Origin: Hyphomicrobiaceae bacterium
Lineage (GTDB): Bacteria; Pseudomonadota; Alphaproteobacteria; Rhizobiales; Hyphomicrobiaceae
Assembly: GCA_022844275.1 (NCBI GenBank)
Contig: JALHMB010000008.1
Span: 62,001 to 126,000 of the forward strand
Length of the DNA: 64,000 bases
Reading direction: 5' to 3'
Below are positions 43,115 through 51,063 of this stretch, in pieces (the first letter of the stretch is position 1; each line of letters opens with the position of its first letter). The notes beneath the pieces are model-generated. The model saw nothing but the letters and a program-made list of their open reading frames with translations. It was not told the origin of the DNA and did not search any database. The position numbers and the translations under genes were made by a program.

Positions 43115-44819
43115 ATCCTCGCTCTCGGTGGTGTTCTCGGGTAGAGGCGGCGCCGGCGCCATGAGCGCTGGCGAGCTGCTTCTCCGTGCGGCCGCCGACC
43201 TCGGCTACTACGGGCTGATGAGCCGGTTGTTCGGAGCGCAGGTGCGCGGCGGCGAAGCGGCGGCGCTGGTGCAGATCTCCACCGAGCCCGTCACCTGCCA
43301 GCCCGACCGCTTCGATCTGTTCGTGGCGCTCGACTGGGAGAAGGTGGATCAGTTCGCATCCGAGATTCCTTTGGATGAAAACACGGTCATCATTGCAGAT
43401 CCGCAGTCCGGACCGACGCCGCAGAGCATCGCCAGATCCAAGGCGAAGACCATTCCTTTCAGCATGAGCAATGCTGATGCCACGCCGCTGGAGCGTGCGC
43501 TGCAAAGCAAGTACACGAATGTCTTCGCCGCCGGTGCTGTGGCAGCGCTTACCGGCCTGCCCGCGGACGCGCTGCAATCGGCGCTTTCGGCGGTGCTCGG
43601 CGGAAAAAGCGCCACGGTGACGCGTGCGAACGCCGACACACTTGCCGCAGGTATCGCGGCTGCCGACACGCTCGACCTCGACCTGAGGCTAGCTCCACCG
43701 CATACAGCGCCGCGCTGGCTGCTGACCGGCAACCAGGCCATCGCCATCGGTGCGTTGCGTGGCGGTGTGCGCTTTGTCGGCTGTTACCCGATCACGCCGG
43801 CGACGGACCTCGTCGAATGGCTGTCGCCGGAACTCCAGAATCTCGGTGGTCGGCTGGTGCTCGCGGAGGACGAGCTTGCCTCCATAAATATGGTGCTCGG
43901 CGCCTCCTATGGCGGCGCGCCGGCGATGACGGTGACGTCCGGCCCCGGCCTTTCTCTGATGGTCGAGAGCATCGGCCTCGGCATCGCCGCCGAGATCCCA
44001 GCGGTCATTGTCAACGTGATGCGCGGTGGCCCGTCGACGGGCATTCCCTCAAAGACCGAGCAGAGCGATATCAACATCGCGATCTATGGCGGCCACGGAG
44101 ACGCGCCGCGTCTCGTGCTGGCACCGACCTCGGTGCGCGACTGCATGTTCACCGGCGAATGGGCGGTCTATCTGGCCGAGTCATTGCAGACACCCGTCAT
44201 CGTTCTGTCGGACCAGACGCTCGGACAGGCTTTTACGGTCATCGATCCCAAGCCTGATCGTCCCACGCCGCTAGCGCGACGGACGACGGTGCCGGACGGC
44301 CCGTTCAAGCGCTACGCGATCGCATCCGATCCCGTGACGCCGATGCCTCGACCGGGAACGCCGCGCGGCCAGTGGGTGGGAGAGGGTCTCACGCACAACG
44401 AAATCGGTATTCCCGTGGGCGGCGCGGCCGCGCACGTTGCACAGCTCGACAAGCGAGCAAGGAAATTTGCGCAGTTCGATCCCGGCCCACTGTGGGGCGA
44501 CGTCTGGGGAGAAGGCGAGACGGTCATCCTGACCTTCGGCTCGGGCATCGGCCCCGCTCAGGAAGCGGCGCGCCGGGTCGCTGCTGCCGGGCAGCCAGTC
44601 CGCATCGTCAGCCTGCGCGTGCTCTCGCCTCTGCCGGTCGCGGCACTCGCACATGCACTCGAGGGCGCCCGCCGGATCGTGGTGATGGAGCAGAATCACA
44701 GCGCGCAGCTCTACCATCACCTCCTCGCGCACAAGGCCATTCCGCCGAGCGCTGAATCGTTCGCCCGGCCCGGTCCGCTCCCCTTCCGGCCGGCCGAGAT
44801 CGTGGCACATCTTGGGTGA
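43107..44819 (+). CDS. korA: 2-oxoacid:ferredoxin oxidoreductase, fused gamma-alpha subunit
   Basis: A 570-residue subunit. Residues 1-180 are the gamma domain (SGRGGAGAMSAGELLLRAAA, GAQVRGGEAAALVQIS). From about 210 is the alpha domain with TGNQAIAIGAL, VGCYPITPATDL and VTSGPGLSLMVESIGLG. With KorB it converts 2-oxoglutarate or another 2-oxoacid plus CoA to acyl-CoA and CO2, reducing ferredoxin, or works in reverse. The start is at 43107, inside the end of the GltD-like gene; the longer frame from 43062 is not needed. It is followed by korB. Confidence 0.92.
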   Translation: MARSSLSVVFSGRGGAGAMSAGELLLRAAADLGYYGLMSRLFGAQVRGGEAAALVQISTEPVTCQPDRFDLFVALDWEKVDQFASEIPLDENTVIIADPQSGPTPQSIARSKAKTIPFSMSNADATPLERALQSKYTNVFAAGAVAALTGLPADALQSALSAVLGGKSATVTRANADTLAAGIAAADTLDLDLRLAPPHTAPRWLLTGNQAIAIGALRGGVRFVGCYPITPATDLVEWLSPELQNLGGRLVLAEDELASINMVLGASYGGAPAMTVTSGPGLSLMVESIGLGIAAEIPAVIVNVMRGGPSTGIPSKTEQSDINIAIYGGHGDAPRLVLAPTSVRDCMFTGEWAVYLAESLQTPVIVLSDQTLGQAFTVIDPKPDRPTPLARRTTVPDGPFKRYAIASDPVTPMPRPGTPRGQWVGEGLTHNEIGIPVGGAAAHVAQLDKRARKFAQFDPGPLWGDVWGEGETVILTFGSGIGPAQEAARRVAAAGQPVRIVSLRVLSPLPVAALAHALEGARRIVVMEQNHSAQLYHHLLAHKAIPPSAESFARPGPLPFRPAEIVAHLG

Positions 44820-44833
44820 TGGAGAGTAGAGAC

Positions 44834-45688
44834 ATGAGCAACGCAGCCATCATCGACGCCGCAAGTGCAGAAGCGCTCGATCCCGCCGACTTTCATTCGG
44901 GTGCAACGCCGATTTGGTGCCCCGGCTGCGGCGACTATGGCGTGCTCTCGGCGCTGGAGCATGCCCTGGCGATCAACGGCCGCCCGCCACACGAAGTCGT
45001 CCTTGTCTCGGGGATCGGCTGCTCCTCGCGCCTGCCTGCCTACACGTCCTGCTACGGATTTCATGGCGTGCACGGTCGGGCACTGCCGTTCGCGGCCGGC
45101 GTCAAGCTTGCGCGGCCCGATCTCGAGGTCATTGCGGTCGGAGGCGACGGCGACGGCTATTCGATCGGCGGCAATCACTTCATCCATGCCTGCCGACGCA
45201 ATCTGGACATGCTGTATCTCGTCATGGACAACCGCGTCTACGGCATGACCAAGGGCCAGCCCTCGCCGACGACGGAAGCCGACTGGGACAGCGACATCGC
45301 GCCAGGTGGGCTGGGCCTGCGCCCGTTCGACCCACTGGCACTGGCGATCGCGGGCGGCGCCAACTTCGTTGCGCGCGGCTTCTCCGGACGACCGCAAGAG
45401 CTGAAGGATCTGATCGTCGAGGGGCTCCGCTGGCCCGGCTTCGCCTTCATCGATGTCCTCAGCCCATGCATGGCCTTCCGATCGGAGGAGTTCGGCTGGA
45501 AGGAGAGCGTGCACCCGGTTGCCCGCACGATCGAGGATGATCGCGCCGCGGCGCATGCGGCCGTGCTCGCAGAGGACGGCTACAGTCTCGGTGTGCTCTT
45601 CAAGGATCACCGGCCGTCGCTTCCTGCTCGATACGTAGCCCAGTCATCGCTTTCGGAAATCGAGCAGCAGTTCGCAGTGTGCCGATGA
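44834..45688 (+). CDS. korB: 2-oxoacid:ferredoxin oxidoreductase, beta subunit
   Basis: A 284-residue TPP-binding subunit. Motifs are PIWCPGCGDYGVLSALEHAL (Fe-S cysteines), SGIGCSSRLPAY, and the TPP-magnesium site VGGDGDGYSIGGNHFIHACR with NRVYGMTKGQPSPTT. The C-terminus has FIDVLSPCMAF. The start is at 44834, with GGAG seven bases before it; the ATG at 44816 overlaps the korA stop. It completes the Kor enzyme. 2-oxoglutarate is likely from the KorAB-type fusion, but pyruvate cannot be excluded. Confidence 0.92.
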   Translation: MSNAAIIDAASAEALDPADFHSGATPIWCPGCGDYGVLSALEHALAINGRPPHEVVLVSGIGCSSRLPAYTSCYGFHGVHGRALPFAAGVKLARPDLEVIAVGGDGDGYSIGGNHFIHACRRNLDMLYLVMDNRVYGMTKGQPSPTTEADWDSDIAPGGLGLRPFDPLALAIAGGANFVARGFSGRPQELKDLIVEGLRWPGFAFIDVLSPCMAFRSEEFGWKESVHPVARTIEDDRAAAHAAVLAEDGYSLGVLFKDHRPSLPARYVAQSSLSEIEQQFAVCR

Positions 45689-45717
45689 ACCCGCACTGTG
45701 TGGTCGTCGAAGGCAGG

Positions 45718-46050
45718 GGGAATTCCGCCCGGCCACCGACGGCGATGCGCCAAGCTTCCGGATATCGCGACTATTCTGACAACGATGTCCATACGCTGCG
45801 CTTCATCCGGAAGGCCTGCGATCTCGGTTTCTGCGTCGAACAGATGAACGAGCTTCTAGCGCTATGGCGCGATCGCTGCCGCAGCAGTGCTGAGGTTAAG
45901 GCGATTGCTCTCCAGCACGTCCGCGATCTTCAGGGCAAGGTGCGGATGATCGAAGAGATGATCGCGACCCTCAGCGATCTCGCTCAACATTGTTACGGTG
46001 ACGACCGGCCGGATTGCCCCATCATCGCCGAGCCGGCAGACGCGTATGCG
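45718..46050 (+). pseudogene. Truncated HmrR/CueR copper-responsive MerR regulator
   Basis: The remaining protein reads GYRDYSDNDVHTLRFIRKAC, DLGFCVEQMNELLALWRDR and HCYGDDRPDCPII. The last holds the two cysteines (at CYGDDRPDC) that bind Cu(I) in CueR/HmrR. The N-terminal DNA-binding helix-turn-helix is absent, and a shifted trace of it (ATTCCGCCCG, reading IPP-) is seen just before. The frame lacks its own stop near the normal end and runs antisense into the DUF411 gene (open to 46320). It begins right after korB, so a deletion or rearrangement joined the two blocks here. Confidence 0.78.
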
Positions 46051-46144
46051 AAGCCTGCGCCATCCAACGCTCCGGTTCGTCGAGCGCAACTGCCATCGAC
46101 GCACAAGCGCGCATTAGGCTCGCTTGTGCAACGTCAGACCAGAA

Positions 46145-46639
46145 TCAGATCTTCTGGGATCCGCGGTAGCGTGCGAATACGTGGTGGCTATCGGGTGCGA
46201 AGAGAACGACGTCATAGGTCTCAGGTGGTGTTCCAGGCATCTCCATACCGGGCGAGCCGGTCGGCATGCCTGCAACGGCCAAGCCGATCGCTTTCGGACG
46301 TTCGATCAGCAACCGCTTGATCGCGTCCGCTGGCACATGCCCTTCGATGACGTATCCGCCGATCTGGGCCGTGTGACAGCTAGCGAGGATCTTTGGCACG
46401 CCCAAGCCGGTCTTGAGAGGCGCAAGCTTGGCGGTTCTGACCACCTCGACCGGGAAGCCGGCTGCCTTCACGTGGGCGATCCAGACGCCGCAGCAGCCGC
46501 AACTGGGGTCGTGAGTCACAACCATTTTTGGCAGGGTCTCTGCGGACTGCGACGGCCACGACAGCGTGATCGCAACGCCTGCTTGTGCCGCGCCAATCAT
46601 CAACGCGCGACGTGTCGTGATCAGTTCGGTTGTCATCAT
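46145..46639 (-). CDS. DUF411 periplasmic metal-binding protein
   Basis: A 164-residue exported protein with a Tat-like or Sec signal (TTRRALMIGAAQAGVAITL). The DUF411 core is VVTHDPSCGCCGVWIAHVKA with a CxCC site, then LASCHTAQIGGYVIEGHVPA and AIKRLLIERPKAIGLAVAGM. DUF411 proteins (CopG-like) accompany copper resistance genes and probably bind copper in the periplasm. The end contains PTGSPGMEMPG, a Met-rich stretch. Its 5' half faces the regulator remnant. Confidence 0.88.
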   Translation of the reverse strand: MMTTELITTRRALMIGAAQAGVAITLSWPSQSAETLPKMVVTHDPSCGCCGVWIAHVKAAGFPVEVVRTAKLAPLKTGLGVPKILASCHTAQIGGYVIEGHVPADAIKRLLIERPKAIGLAVAGMPTGSPGMEMPGTPPETYDVVLFAPDSHHVFARYRGSQKI

Positions 46640-46824
46640 GACTTTCCTTCAGCGCAGTTCGACGTGATTCCAGCGCCGACCTCTTTCGACGAATGGCACA
46701 TACGAATGCGCCTTGTGGTCGGAAGTATCCCACGAATGAGGCGATTGGCAGCGCTGGAACAAGGTTGCCGGACAAGTCCAGGACAAGACCCGTCCGGCTT
46801 TCTCCCACTCGTCGTGTTGCCGTT

Positions 46825-47415
46825 CTATTCGGTGATCTGCCTCACTAGGCCTGGATAGCGGTTGAAGGCCAGCTTCTGAACCAGCGAACCATCGACAGTT
46901 ACAATCTCTGCCGTGATGCTTCCGTCGGCCGCAGTGGCGATTTCACCGATTTTGAGACGCCGATTGCCATGCTGGGTCAGCCTCTGATCCAGGAATGTGC
47001 GAACACGCTCCGGTGTCATCTCTTTCTGGGCGCCGCGCGGCACGCCATAGAGCATGGCTGCTCCATCCGTCATGCCCTGCATTCCTGCGGCTGCCCGATC
47101 GCCCATCATCGGGCATGTCATCATGCCGCTCTCCATCGGCATCCCACCTTGCCCCATCATGCCGGGCATCCCGCCGCGGCCCGGCATCATGCGCTGCATC
47201 ATCTCGGGGGGCATGGTTCCCATCATCCCTGGCATCTTTTCTTTCGCGCCCGCGGGTGGCGCTTTGTCGGATGTCGCCGATTGCGGTGCGGATTGCGTCT
47301 CACCAGGATGGTGGGCGTCATGATCTTGCGTAGCCGTCTGAGCAACGGCTGAGATTGTGATCCCGATCGACAATAGTCCCGCGAGCAGGACGACAGGCAG
47401 TGAACGCGCTTTCAT
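46825..47415 (-). CDS. Methionine-rich periplasmic protein
   Basis: A 196-residue exported protein with a signal peptide (LPVVLLAGLLSIGITISAVA). The centre is Met/Pro/Gly-rich, with repeated MPGMMG units (MPGMMGTMPPEMMQRMM, then GGMPGMMGQGGMPM), followed by MTCPMMG. Such stretches bind Cu(I). The C-terminal 80 residues (VRTFLDQRLTQHGNRRLKIG) form a PepSY-like folded part. GGAG lies before the ATG at 47415; the longer frame to 47709 is not real. The likely role is copper buffering in the periplasm. Confidence 0.75.
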   Translation of the reverse strand: MKARSLPVVLLAGLLSIGITISAVAQTATQDHDAHHPGETQSAPQSATSDKAPPAGAKEKMPGMMGTMPPEMMQRMMPGRGGMPGMMGQGGMPMESGMMTCPMMGDRAAAGMQGMTDGAAMLYGVPRGAQKEMTPERVRTFLDQRLTQHGNRRLKIGEIATAADGSITAEIVTVDGSLVQKLAFNRYPGLVRQITE

Positions 47416-47590
47416 AGTTCTCACTCCTTTGTTGACGTGGAAACATCTCGGCAAGGTGTGGGCATTGCGCACCCTCTCCGAGCAATGAGCCGCTTCGAGG
47501 AGAGAAGGACCGGCAGCATTAGATCCGTCACCTGAGTCGGCTGTTGCCGGCTCCCCGTCTTTTCCTCGCTGTTTTGGAGTAGTTTGGTGT

Positions 47591-47839
47591 TCAAGGTCTC
47601 CTCCGTCGAATTGGGCTCTGTCGCCGCTCGGACACCAGAGCCCAGGCGACGATGAGCGGGCAAGCGGCCAGCAGGAGGAAGCCGACGACGCTCCACAGCG
47701 TGAGCCCAAAGAGCCAGAGGATGGCTGCTCCGGCGATCAACCCGATGATCGGGCAAAGCCAGAGCAGACGGCCACCGAGCCAACTCCGATTCTTGTGATC
47801 ATCCGGAGTGTTTCGGGTGTGAGTATGATCCGTCGACAT
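47591..47839 (-). CDS. Small membrane protein, DUF2933-like
   Basis: An 82-residue protein with a His-containing N-terminus (MSTDHTHTRNTPDDHKN) and two hydrophobic helices (LLWLCPIIGLIAGAAILWLF and WSVVGFLLLAACPLIVAWAL). Size and the ACPL motif resemble the small DUF2933 membrane proteins found near copper genes, though the match is loose. It lies between the Met-rich protein and the multicopper oxidase. Confidence 0.6.
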   Translation of the reverse strand: MSTDHTHTRNTPDDHKNRSWLGGRLLWLCPIIGLIAGAAILWLFGLTLWSVVGFLLLAACPLIVAWALVSERRQSPIRRRRP

Positions 47840-47933
47840 GATTGCATCCTCTCTCCGAACCCACTGCTCTCCGTCGTAGTGCGGCCGCTAGTGTTGGGCC
47901 CCAACTGGTTGCGACGGTCGTCTCCAAATTCGC

Positions 47934-49418
47934 TCACAGCCGATACTCAACGGTCGTCATCATGCCGGCCGCCATATGATAGAGGTGGTGGCAGTGCAGA
48001 GCCCACTTGCCGGGATTGACGGCGTCAAAGGCGACCGTCACGCGGCCTCCTGCCGGCACCAGCACAGTGTCGCGCATGGCGCCGCTCAATCGTTCGCCGT
48101 TAACTCCAACGACCTGGAAGTGGTGTCCGTGGAGATGCATCGGATGCGCCATAGAGGTCCGGTCGACGAAGGTCAGCTCAACGCGTTCGCCCTCCCGGAC
48201 TTCCAGCGGGACGTGCGCCCCGTGCACCGCACCGTTGAGCATCCAGACGTAGCCCGGCGCTTCGGTGATAGTGATCGTGTGCCTGCGATCAGCTCGGCGG
48301 TCCGGTAACGGGTGCGAAGCCTTGAGGCGTCTTTCGAGCGCAAGGCCGACCGGAGCGGCCGGCTCGCCGACCTCAGGCGAGATCTTGCTGATCGTACCGC
48401 CCCTCGTGGCCAGGAAAAAGCCGGTGCGTGCGCGATCGCCCTCGCGTATAGCGAAGACGGGCCAGGCACCTTCGCCTCGGGGCAGGTCCAGTACAATGTC
48501 AAGCCGCTGCGCAATGGCGAACTCGAAGCGGCGGCCGATAAGTGGCTCGATCGGCATGCCGTCGACCGCGACGAGACGACCCTCCAGGCCGGAGAGATCA
48601 ATCCAGAAGTTGGTCGCCGTTGCGCCGTTGATCAGGCGCAGACGTACCCGTCCCGCCCGCTCCACGCGGAAGACTTGCGGGTCGCGCAGTGTTCGATCGT
48701 TGGCAAGGAAGGCGTCGTACTCGACATCGCGAAGATGGGCAGCACTCGCGGCGATGGCGGCAGATCCTTGTCCTGTCGCACCAGGTCTCATTGCGCCGTG
48801 ATCCGCGGTACCGTGCTCCATGCTCCCTTGTCCAACGGAGCCTTGTGGCATCGCGCCGTGTGCGCTGCCCTGCAGACCGGCGAGAATCTCCGCAGGGTCG
48901 CGGAAGGTGAAGTCGTGGAACAACACCACGACCTCCTGCACGTCAGCGCTTGCCTCAGCTGAATCGCGGATGATTAGAGGCGCCGCCATCAGGCGCTGTT
49001 CCTGCAGACCGTGGTGAGAATGCATCCAGTTCGTGCCTGACCGCTCGAGCGGGAAGTCGTAGTCGTGGCTGCTCCCCGACCCGATCGATGGTTCTGAAAG
49101 ATTGGGCACGCCGTCCTGCTGCCAGGGCGGTGTCAGGCCATGCCAGTGGATCAGCGTCTCTTGGTCGAGCTGGTTTTCCAGCTTCACTCGGAAGCGTTGG
49201 CCGGCCTGCGCGGACAGGCCGTGGCTGCCGCCCGGCTGTGTCAGTCCGAAGACGGTGGCCGGCCGGCCATTCACTTCTATGGTCCGTGTGCCGACACTGA
49301 CGGTTGTGATTGCTGCTGCTAAGGTCGGTCGGCCCGGAACCAGCAAAGAGGGGACCAGGGCAGCGGTGCCCGCAGCAGCGGTGGATGCCAGAAACTGGCG
49401 GCGTGACAGATTTCGCAT
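47934..49418 (-). CDS. Multicopper oxidase, Tat-exported
   Basis: A 494-residue laccase-like enzyme. The Tat signal is LSRRQFLASTAAAGTAALVP. Copper ligands are HWHGLTPPWQQDGVPN, WMHSHHGLQEQ, HPMHLHGHHFQVVG and HCHHLYHMAAGM, a complete T1/T2/T3 set. A Met/Gly-rich loop near 190-220 (AMPQGSVGQGSMEHGTADHG) could bind copper. It would oxidise Cu(I) to the less toxic Cu(II) in the periplasm. It is one of two multicopper oxidases in the cluster. Confidence 0.92.
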   Translation of the reverse strand: MRNLSRRQFLASTAAAGTAALVPSLLVPGRPTLAAAITTVSVGTRTIEVNGRPATVFGLTQPGGSHGLSAQAGQRFRVKLENQLDQETLIHWHGLTPPWQQDGVPNLSEPSIGSGSSHDYDFPLERSGTNWMHSHHGLQEQRLMAAPLIIRDSAEASADVQEVVVLFHDFTFRDPAEILAGLQGSAHGAMPQGSVGQGSMEHGTADHGAMRPGATGQGSAAIAASAAHLRDVEYDAFLANDRTLRDPQVFRVERAGRVRLRLINGATATNFWIDLSGLEGRLVAVDGMPIEPLIGRRFEFAIAQRLDIVLDLPRGEGAWPVFAIREGDRARTGFFLATRGGTISKISPEVGEPAAPVGLALERRLKASHPLPDRRADRRHTITITEAPGYVWMLNGAVHGAHVPLEVREGERVELTFVDRTSMAHPMHLHGHHFQVVGVNGERLSGAMRDTVLVPAGGRVTVAFDAVNPGKWALHCHHLYHMAAGMMTTVEYRL

Positions 49419-49509
49419 GACTAAAGCTCTTCAGAACGTGACCGGATTGGACCAGCCCAATCGGACGGATGGAATCATTTTGATGCGCCGCCCGTAGCGG
49501 CGCGCCGGT

Positions 49510-49908
49510 TCAGACGCTCCGGATGAACTTCGGAGGACGCAACTGAGGCGGAGGTGCACGGCCGAGATGAATAGACTCCGGTCGGATCTTTACGGAGTCT
49601 GCGTTCCGCAGAGCCGGGATCGCCGACGCCACTACGGGCGCACAAAGAGGACAGCAACTCGTCGCGCCGCAGTCCATTGTGCTGCCTGGTTTGCTATCGT
49701 GCTCTGGACAACACGGCGCGACGCCCGTGTCATGGTCGGTTAAGGTAAGTTCATGGGAGTTCACAGCGGCATGGGCGACATGACCGTTGCCTGCAACGGA
49801 CACTAGCCCCGACACCGCAACGACGAGCACGAGTACAAGCCAACGCTGCAGAACGTGCGTCGCTCGCCGTAGGCTATATCTGCGCTGCTGTGCTCCAGCG
49901 TTTTGCAT
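49510..49908 (-). CDS. Cys-rich exported small protein
   Basis: A 132-residue protein with a signal-like segment (WLVLVLVVAVSGLVSVAG) and a mature part with paired cysteines: VAPCCPEHDSKPG and DCGATSCCPLCAPV. The C-terminus is Pro-rich. It resembles DUF2946-like small proteins of copper clusters, but the family is not certain. The CC and CxxC pairs suggest metal binding. It lies upstream of the multicopper oxidase on the same strand. Confidence 0.6.
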   Translation of the reverse strand: MQNAGAQQRRYSLRRATHVLQRWLVLVLVVAVSGLVSVAGNGHVAHAAVNSHELTLTDHDTGVAPCCPEHDSKPGSTMDCGATSCCPLCAPVVASAIPALRNADSVKIRPESIHLGRAPPPQLRPPKFIRSV

Positions 49909-50173
49909 GAGCTGCCTTCCTGCCTATGAACAATATTGGCAAAGGCTGTGCGTCGTGCCATTGACCTCGATCAATCAATGGCGGTAGCGGTGCAATTTGC
50001 CATAGGTGGCATCACATTGGTCGCCCGTCCGAACGACGCGCAGATTGTGCAGTTGGGCGGCATCGAAGCGCTTCCTGTCACCGGCCTCCTTGCCGGCGAT
50101 CAGTGCGGGGCTCGTCGAATGTGGAAAGGCGGGCGCCACGCGCGGTTGCACACGGCGCCCGTTGGCGGAGCGG

Positions 50174-50464
50174 TTACTTCTTTTTCTCGATTTTCATGAC
50201 AGTGAACTGGCCGTTGACTTTGTCGGGTTCGAAACGGACCTTGTCGCCCGGCTTCACCTGCTTGAGCATGGCCGGATCACTTGCCCGGAAGACCATCGTC
50301 ATGGCGTCCATGTCGAACTTTTTCAGGGGCCCATGCCTGATGGTCATCTTGCCGGCGGCTTCGTCCACCTTGGTGATCTCACCGTCTACCATCTGGGCGA
50401 CGGCAACGGTTGCTAGGCCCGTGACCCAAACCGCTGCGATAAGCGTGATCATCGACTTACGCAT
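50174..50464 (-). CDS. cusF: CusF-like periplasmic copper chaperone
   Basis: A 96-residue exported protein (MRKSMITLIAAVWVTGLATV signal). The core is VDGEITKVDEAAGKMTIRHG, then DMDAMTMVFRASDPAMLKQV and KPGDKVRFE, matching CusF with its His and two Met copper ligands (IRHG, MDAMTMVF). Start 50464 has GGAGA before it; the ATG at 50479 overlaps that site. It would pass Cu(I)/Ag(I) to the CusB adaptor at 59868. Confidence 0.92.
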   Translation of the reverse strand: MRKSMITLIAAVWVTGLATVAVAQMVDGEITKVDEAAGKMTIRHGPLKKFDMDAMTMVFRASDPAMLKQVKPGDKVRFEPDKVNGQFTVMKIEKKK

Positions 50465-50521
50465 CGTGCTTCTCCTCACTTGCTCTTGGCGTTAGCTCTC
50501 CGTTAGCCGGCGACGCTCGGC

Positions 50522-51016
50522 CTATTTGACGACAACAACGCCCTTCATGCCGGCCTCGTAGTGGCCCGGAATGAGGCAGGCGAACTCGAATGTGCCGGCT
50601 TTTGTAAAGCGCCAGAGAATATCGCTGGATGCCTTAGGTTCGAGCTTCTTGCCATTCGGCTCGTCATGCTCCATGTCCGGGTGCTTCTCCATTTCAATCT
50701 TGTGCTTTGCATTGTTCTCAATGGAATCGAGTAGGAACTCGTGCGCGAGATATCCAGTGTTCTTGAGCACAAACTTGATCTGCTCTCCCTTGCGCACCTC
50801 TATGCTGCCCGAACTGTAAGACATCGTGCCGGGGCCCTCTGTCATAGTAATTTCTATCGTCCGGAAGGGTTTCTTCGGATCGCCGGGTTCACCTGCTGCG
50901 AACACGTGCTCAGTGTGTGCGAGTGCGCGACTTGGGACGAAGTCGGCGAGGAATGGGCCTGCGATAACAGCGATCGCCGAAAGAGAGATCGCAGCGGCAG
51001 ACAACCTTACAGACAT
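50522..51016 (-). CDS. Cupredoxin-family copper protein
   Basis: A 164-residue exported protein with a signal peptide at 1-32. The cupredoxin fold shows IEVRKGEQIKFVLKNTGYLA with HEFLLDS (His), and the Cys-His-Met site FACLIPGHYEAGMKGVVVV at the end. A Met/His-rich loop, KIEMEKHPDMEHDEPNGKK, is inserted. Such proteins (CopI-like) accompany copper oxidases and bind copper in the periplasm. The longer frame to 51229 has no proper start; ATG 51016 follows AAAGGAG. Confidence 0.9.
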   Translation of the reverse strand: MSVRLSAAAISLSAIAVIAGPFLADFVPSRALAHTEHVFAAGEPGDPKKPFRTIEITMTEGPGTMSYSSGSIEVRKGEQIKFVLKNTGYLAHEFLLDSIENNAKHKIEMEKHPDMEHDEPNGKKLEPKASSDILWRFTKAGTFEFACLIPGHYEAGMKGVVVVK

Positions 51017-51063
51017 GCTCTTTTCTCCTTTGCTAAGTGCCATTTGCTCGGTGATTGGTGTGC

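Noticed and set aside
46038-46320. C-terminal extension of the HmrR remnant
   Set aside because: It reads antisense through the DUF411 gene and has a basic, random composition, so it is read-through of a broken gene, not a domain.
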